DNA of 64,000 nt from Clavelina lepadiformis. Lineage: Eukaryota; Chordata; Ascidiacea; Aplousobranchia; Clavelinidae. This document shows positions 59,641-64,000 of this stretch, piece by piece. Under the pieces are notes generated by a model. It saw only the letters and a program-made list of their open reading frames with translations, did not search any database and was not told where the DNA came from. Location: contig NC_135242.1 of NCBI RefSeq assembly GCF_947623445.1, forward strand, positions 20,894,001-20,958,000. Direction: 5' to 3'. How positions within the stretch are numbered: the stretch's first letter is position 1; each line of letters begins with the position of its first letter. Both the position numbers and the translations under genes were made by a program.

Positions 59641-61215
59641 ATGCTAACTTTTCCATTCTTGAGCTGACAACTAAGCTTACTTGACAACTTTATACATATA
59701 CCTGATACTCAACAGATCTCCTCTAGGATTATAACCAAAGAAGCCGGGTCCTACCAAGTTTTGCCTATTATACTTATTAGACCTAGTTTATAAGCTACTG
59801 CTCCAAATTATTACCAGTATCTTTTTGCACTTCTTTCACTTTTGCACTCCTATATTAGGATCGAGTAGCCTATTGTGGAATTATTAAGTAATAACTTCTG
59901 CTCAGTTACCTCATAATTCCTTCCAATTCAAGCCTTCAGGTGGTAGTGCAAAAGTACAAAATGTCTCTCTTTCCAAAGTGAGGCTGGTTTTATACTGTAA
60001 TGTACCATTTATTTTAGTGCTAATATGACTGTGCCAATCTTTTATCTCAATAGTCAAGCACCATTGTATTTACATAAGGTCTTACATAGCATGTGTCCAG
60101 CTCCTGTCTCTCTTCACTTTACCACCTAATCTTTCTTTTAATTGAAATCCTATTGTGTTACACACAATGGTTAGCCTAGCATTTGTCCCTCTCCTCCAGT
60201 TAAAGGGGAAAAATAAACAATACAATCACACTTCAGTGGTTGGTGGTGAAGTCGCCCATCCACTATCTTTGTAGCCTTACACCTTTTTACTTGCAGGTAT
60301 TAAGCTCCCACCTCGCTCGGGTTAAGCTACGTTTTGTCCTTAATTGCAGGTGACAATAGTTTTCTAACCTATTGTGCCATAACAATTAGCTGCGTTTTGC
60401 GCCTCCTGTTTCAAGCATTTTGTTTTTTCGTCAAAAGCGCGGTGGGGACGAAAATCTATCAGGAATGGTAAACAATACAATAACGATTACATTTTGCAGT
60501 AAGCAGTAAAGCTTAATGGTAATTATAATACAGCTACCTAGACTAATGTTTAATTTTCTATGAAGTCGCTGGCTCGCTAGGACATTGCCAGAATATTGTG
60601 CAAAACCAAGCCATGCTTTCTAGCAATTAGATGAACATGAAGTTGGTTACCGGCTCACCAGGTAAATCTATTAAGCGACTCATTTAAAACATGACTGCAG
60701 TTAGGCATATGAAGCCTATTCTGTAGCCTATTATTTTCATACTAATAACTTCATAATCATGTTCTTATTTAGGCTATTGTACTGCATCAAAGCAGCGGGG
60801 AAATCCCGAAGCTGATTCTTTGATGTCTGCTACGTTCACTTGAAGACGCTGTTTTCGTATCATTTGCTTCCAGGTATCGTGGGAAAACAATAAAAATAAC
60901 TGCTACTTCTAATTTTTAATTTTATTTTAGTCTGCTTTAAACCTATTTTACATAATTTTTAACTTTCACATTATCTTGAGTATCTGTAGGCAAAACACAG
61001 ACTTGTAATGAAATGATTGTTTGTCGTTCCTTAGCCTGTAAGGGCGACCACTTCAATTACAAAGTTTGTCTGTTGAATAGTTTATTGTCCTCGATAGTAA
61101 ATGAGTCTCAGGTCGTTGTCTGCTTTTCTTAATCTTAGAATTAATTGGTTCCACGACATATGGCCGCGGGAAAGTGGCCGCGAACAAACTCACCGGGGTC
61201 AACTGAACGTGACGT

Positions 61216-61324
61216 AAATTGACCGCAGACAAACTGACTGTGACATAAACTGGCCGGCGATCAAATTAACCGTCAATAAATTGGCCGGCGATCAAATTAA
61301 CCGACGACAAATTGGCCGTCAAAA
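61216..61324. repeat. Seven ~15-16-bp degenerate tandem units inside the MULE terminal repeat
   Basis: Units begin AAATT or AAACT and follow roughly AAATTGGCCGNCGATC, seven in a row. The mirrored array is in the other arm (about 62019-62127). Such subterminal repeats often bind the transposase. Confidence 0.75.
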
Positions 61325-61470
61325 GGTCAAAATTCTAATTCACTATCTAGTCACTATCCAGTATGTGTATTGCAGTCAAGGTTGCCACTCGTAGAGTTTT
61401 TTGGCCCCTTGTACGGTGACCCATATTCATAGATTTCTGATACTGATAAAACCGACACGTCCATGTTCGG

Positions 61471-61764
61471 GTGTTAAATGGCGAAGCCAGAACCAACAAC
61501 AAAGTTGAAGGTCACCACAGTCTAATAAACAGGATGTTATCAATGCAACACCCAACCATTTGGAAATTTATAGAAGCTTTAAGGAAATTGCAGAACATAA
61601 ACAAAAACAAGATTGAGGCGCTCTGTGCCCAAGGGCCTCCTGCCAAAAGGAGAAAATACAAGGATCTGGATGCGCGACTTCAAACCATCGTTGAAGATTT
61701 TGCAAACCGTGACATATTAGATTTTCTCAGAGGCATCGCCCACAACCTACAATTTGCGCAATAA
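61471..61764 (+). pseudogene. C-terminal fragment of a MULE-type transposase
   Basis: A 97-residue open frame begins within LNGEARTNNKVEGHH, continues PTIWKFIEALRKLQ, and ends in a basic then Asp/Glu-rich tail. The N-G-x-x-R-T-N-N-x-V-E-G pattern followed by H-P-x-I-W-x-F is what I know from the C-terminal end of animal Mutator-like transposases. The catalytic DDE core and zinc finger are missing, so the piece cannot move itself. The reading is open upstream for only a few codons. Whether it is still translated is unknown; the ATG falls in the middle of the conserved block. Confidence 0.75.
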
Positions 61765-62205
61765 ACTTCCTTGTTTGTCAAATAACAGCTTGTGTAAATT
61801 TTAGTGCCCATATTATGTAGTGTCATATGTGTTTTGCAGTGAACGTCTTTTAATGTTGTTACTCGTATTTCTCGTATTTCCGGAAATATTTCTGTTTATT
61901 TCAATAAACGTTTCAATGTGTATTGAAATAAAAAACAATTTTGTTAAAAACAAAGGAAATAGTTACAAACAAATATTTACTTTACATATCATATACTACC
62001 GAGTTTAAAATTTTGACCTTTTGACGGCCAATTTGTCGCCGGTTAATTTGATCGCCGGCCAATTTATCGACGGTTAATTTGATCGCCGGCCAGTTTATGT
62101 CACAGTCAGTTTGTCTGCGGTCAATTTACGTCACGTTCAGTTGACCCCGGTGAGTTTGTTCGCGGCCACTTTCCCGCGGCCATATGTCGTGCTCCCGAAT
62201 TAATT

Positions 62206-63109
62206 GTACACCTCGACAATTTTATATTCTGATTATATTGAAGCTTCATTGAACGAATAAATCAAGATAGAACATTGTGACAGCAACAGCATACAGACAT
62301 GTTGCGGCGTTGAACGTACGACTGATAAGTGATGACTCGTAATGCACGCACAGTAACAGGGAAGCAATCGATTACGTCACGCGGTGTTATGCTTCACTGA
62401 TTCAATAGATGAGAATTGTAAGTCTTACACAATCTGTATATTACCTTTGGTTATTATCACAATATTATCACAGACTGATAAGTAGCTTGGGAAGATAACG
62501 AGATATTATACTGTTTTGTTTACGGAAATCGCTTTCATGAAACGTGATATAACAATGCTGACGAGCTTCTGGTTTTGCAAATCTGCTCAAAGAAGCTAAA
62601 GCATTGTGTGTCAAATGACATCCTATTTCCTGCTCATTGTTTTTGTTTTTGATTGAATATTGTATCGCCTAGTCATTACTTCGTGTTCATCGTTTTAAAG
62701 TCGTGACATAAAAATTGTGCATGCCTATGTTACGTGAGTTAGTCACAGTTATTCAATTCAATTCGTGTATTAAGAATATAGCAACAGCAGCTTTTTGCTG
62801 TTGCTGCTGTGCCAATGTTTTATCTAAATGTATTCGTTCAAAGAAGCATCAATATAAACAGAATATACAGTTGTCATTCTTGTGAAAACTACTGTTGAAT
62901 TCAGTTTGAAGAAGATCAGTGTTAAGTTAGACAACTTTGTTGTCACCTTCACAAGACAATAATTCGTTAAGGTGAACAATTAAGACTGCGGGTGAGAAAA
63001 GCAGACAACGACCTTATGAGAATCAAATATCATCGACCGCAATAAACAATTCAGCTAACAAACATTGTAGTGAAGTGGTTCAACCTTACAGGTTAAGGTA
63101 GAATATAGG
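62206..63109. other. Non-coding, nothing bounded
   Basis: No gene. A small hairpin-forming CAG/CTG stretch lies at about 62780-62808 (AACAGCAGC / GCTGTTGCTGCTG). Confidence 0.4.
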
Positions 63110-63117
63110 CCTACAAC

Positions 63118-63358
63118 CAATGTTCCCTCTAAGCTGCGCGCGTGCGCAAATGCGCACTGCTGTCACGGTCTTCGCGCACAGAAAAACTGTGCTGCGCACA
63201 AGAAAAAAATCCAACCTGAATTGAAAATAAACGCATAATAATGGCCACAGTGCGCACTGCGCACGTCTGATGTTGCTCACAGAGTCACAGTGGACCAAGG
63301 GACTGCTCAGGGAGTTAGTGTGCTTGCTCACACTTGTGAAAAATTAGAGGGAACATTG
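63118..63358. mobile_element. hAT-like MITE, 241 bp, perfect 8-bp duplication
   Basis: Perfect inverted ends CAATGTTCCCTCTAA, flanked by the direct repeat CCTACAAC at 63110-63117 and 63359-63366. The interior is rich in TGCGCAC words. Non-coding. Confidence 0.9.
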
Positions 63359-63612
63359 CCTACAACCATTCCATTACAAGCTTTTCAGCATAAATCAAAT
63401 GGTAATAAATTTGCCAGTTATAAATGCGTTTACGCTGTCACCGTAGATAAGTTAAAGCTAGATGTGGTATGTTGCTCTATATTTTATGACAGAACGATAA
63501 AACTTACTCATTGGATATCCATTCTACAGAAATATTTCACATCGCTGTTTTCAACTCCCGTTTTTTGGCATTGTGGAAAACAAGCAATAGGATGTTTCAA
63601 AGGTTTACCGAC

Positions 63613-63738
63613 ATTTAATCACGCGACTGTTAATCACGCAGAGTATTAAACACGCAGTCATTTCAACCCTTGGACATTTTATCACCAGACAAATCATCAC
63701 GTGGACATTTAAACACATCGATATTTAATCACTTTACT
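63613..63738. repeat. Eight ~16-bp degenerate tandem units, consensus near ATTTAATCACGCNGAC
   Basis: Consecutive units start ATTTAATCAC, TGTTAATCAC, TATTAAACAC, ATTTCAACCC, ATTTTATCAC, AAATCATCAC, ATTTAAACAC, ATTTAATCAC. Period and base pattern echo the array inside the MULE arms, and a second partner may lie beyond the window edge. Confidence 0.65.
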
Positions 63739-64000
63739 GAAAAGATTCATTTAATTATAACACCCAATTTAACAAAGTTGTGTTCAAAATGTCACAGTCT
63801 CTGAAAATTGCACTGCAATTTATTTATTTACTGTGAATACGTAAGCAAGTGTGTTTCAGAATGGAGCGTTTTTTTTCGAACGCAAAAGTTGATTCGAAGG
63901 CAGCATGTTGCAGTAACATTTAGTAAATTGCAGGCAGTTGGAAGCAGCAAATATCCTAACATGAGTGGAGACAGTTACCTTTGGAGTTACGTCAAAAGGA
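63739..64000. other. Right edge of window, nothing recognised
   Basis: No gene or bounded repeat. It may be the interior of an element beginning at the periodic array just before it. Confidence 0.3.

Larger units (their letters stand above)
58964..61137. other. Repeat-rich spacer
   Basis: No gene supported. It contains the second copy of the TGTCTAGTGCAGAAGT MITE (59213-59316), a SINE copy (59490-59640), and two fragments ending in ACAATACAAT-type tails (60145-60236, 60360-60476). Confidence 0.5.
61147..62196. mobile_element. Mutator-like (MULE) DNA transposon, 1,050 bp, non-autonomous
   Basis: Terminal inverted repeats of 188 bp (61147-61334 and 62009-62196) differ at only about five positions, three of them within the first five bases. 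The perfect 9-bp direct repeat GAATTAATT flanks them (61138-61146 and 62197-62205). Long inverted repeats, GG..CC termini and a 9-bp duplication are the hallmark of Mutator-like elements. The interior has one open frame resembling the end of a MULE transposase. The high identity of the arms suggests recent insertion or recent copying from an active source. Confidence 0.92.

Overview
The window is nuclear DNA from an invertebrate deuterostome, most likely a tunicate (ascidian). The genes have many small exons with GT..AG introns, the base composition is AT-rich, there is about one gene per 8 kb, and the genes are clear counterparts of vertebrate ones. Species cannot be fixed from the sequence alone, and the tunicate assignment is inference. 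There are no prokaryotic operons, CRISPR arrays or viral genes.

Layout, left to right. At 1825-5038 (minus) lie the first two coding exons of a TLX-type homeobox gene, whose last exon is probably beyond the left edge. At 9647-23920 (minus) is a complete or nearly complete nephrocystin-4 (NPHP4) gene, a ciliary transition-zone protein. Region 24-31 kb is repeat-rich, with several short DNA transposons carrying intact target-site duplications, a tRNA-derived SINE, a nested insertion, and an isolated C-type lectin half-domain exon at 28220-28467. At 31358-33259 (plus) is an intronless BTB-BACK-Kelch gene of the KLHL9/13/26 type. At 38090-41223 (plus) is an eight-exon secreted protein with three CUB domains, an NTR domain and a very basic tail, related to procollagen C-proteinase enhancer but with one extra CUB. 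At 43172-44412 (plus) is a three-exon claudin/PMP22-like four-helix membrane protein. At 47945-51921 (plus) is a 13-exon DEAD-box RNA helicase of the DDX5/DDX17 type with a presequence-like N-terminus. It faces, tail to tail, a KH-domain DEAD-box helicase of the DDX43 type at 53503-58963 (minus). The right end holds a 1,050-bp Mutator-like element with long inverted repeats and a perfect 9-bp duplication, a hAT-like MITE, and a periodic repeat that resembles the edge of another element.

The genes are not an operon and share no single pathway. The best leads are the 3xCUB-NTR architecture (a spliced model in frame over eight exons), the Mutator-like element whose terminal repeats are built of ~16-bp units, the look-alike periodic array at the right edge, the convergent unrelated DEAD-box pair, and the nested MITEs. 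Exon boundaries were set by hand from splice consensus, reading frame and family similarity; no alignment or database search was run.
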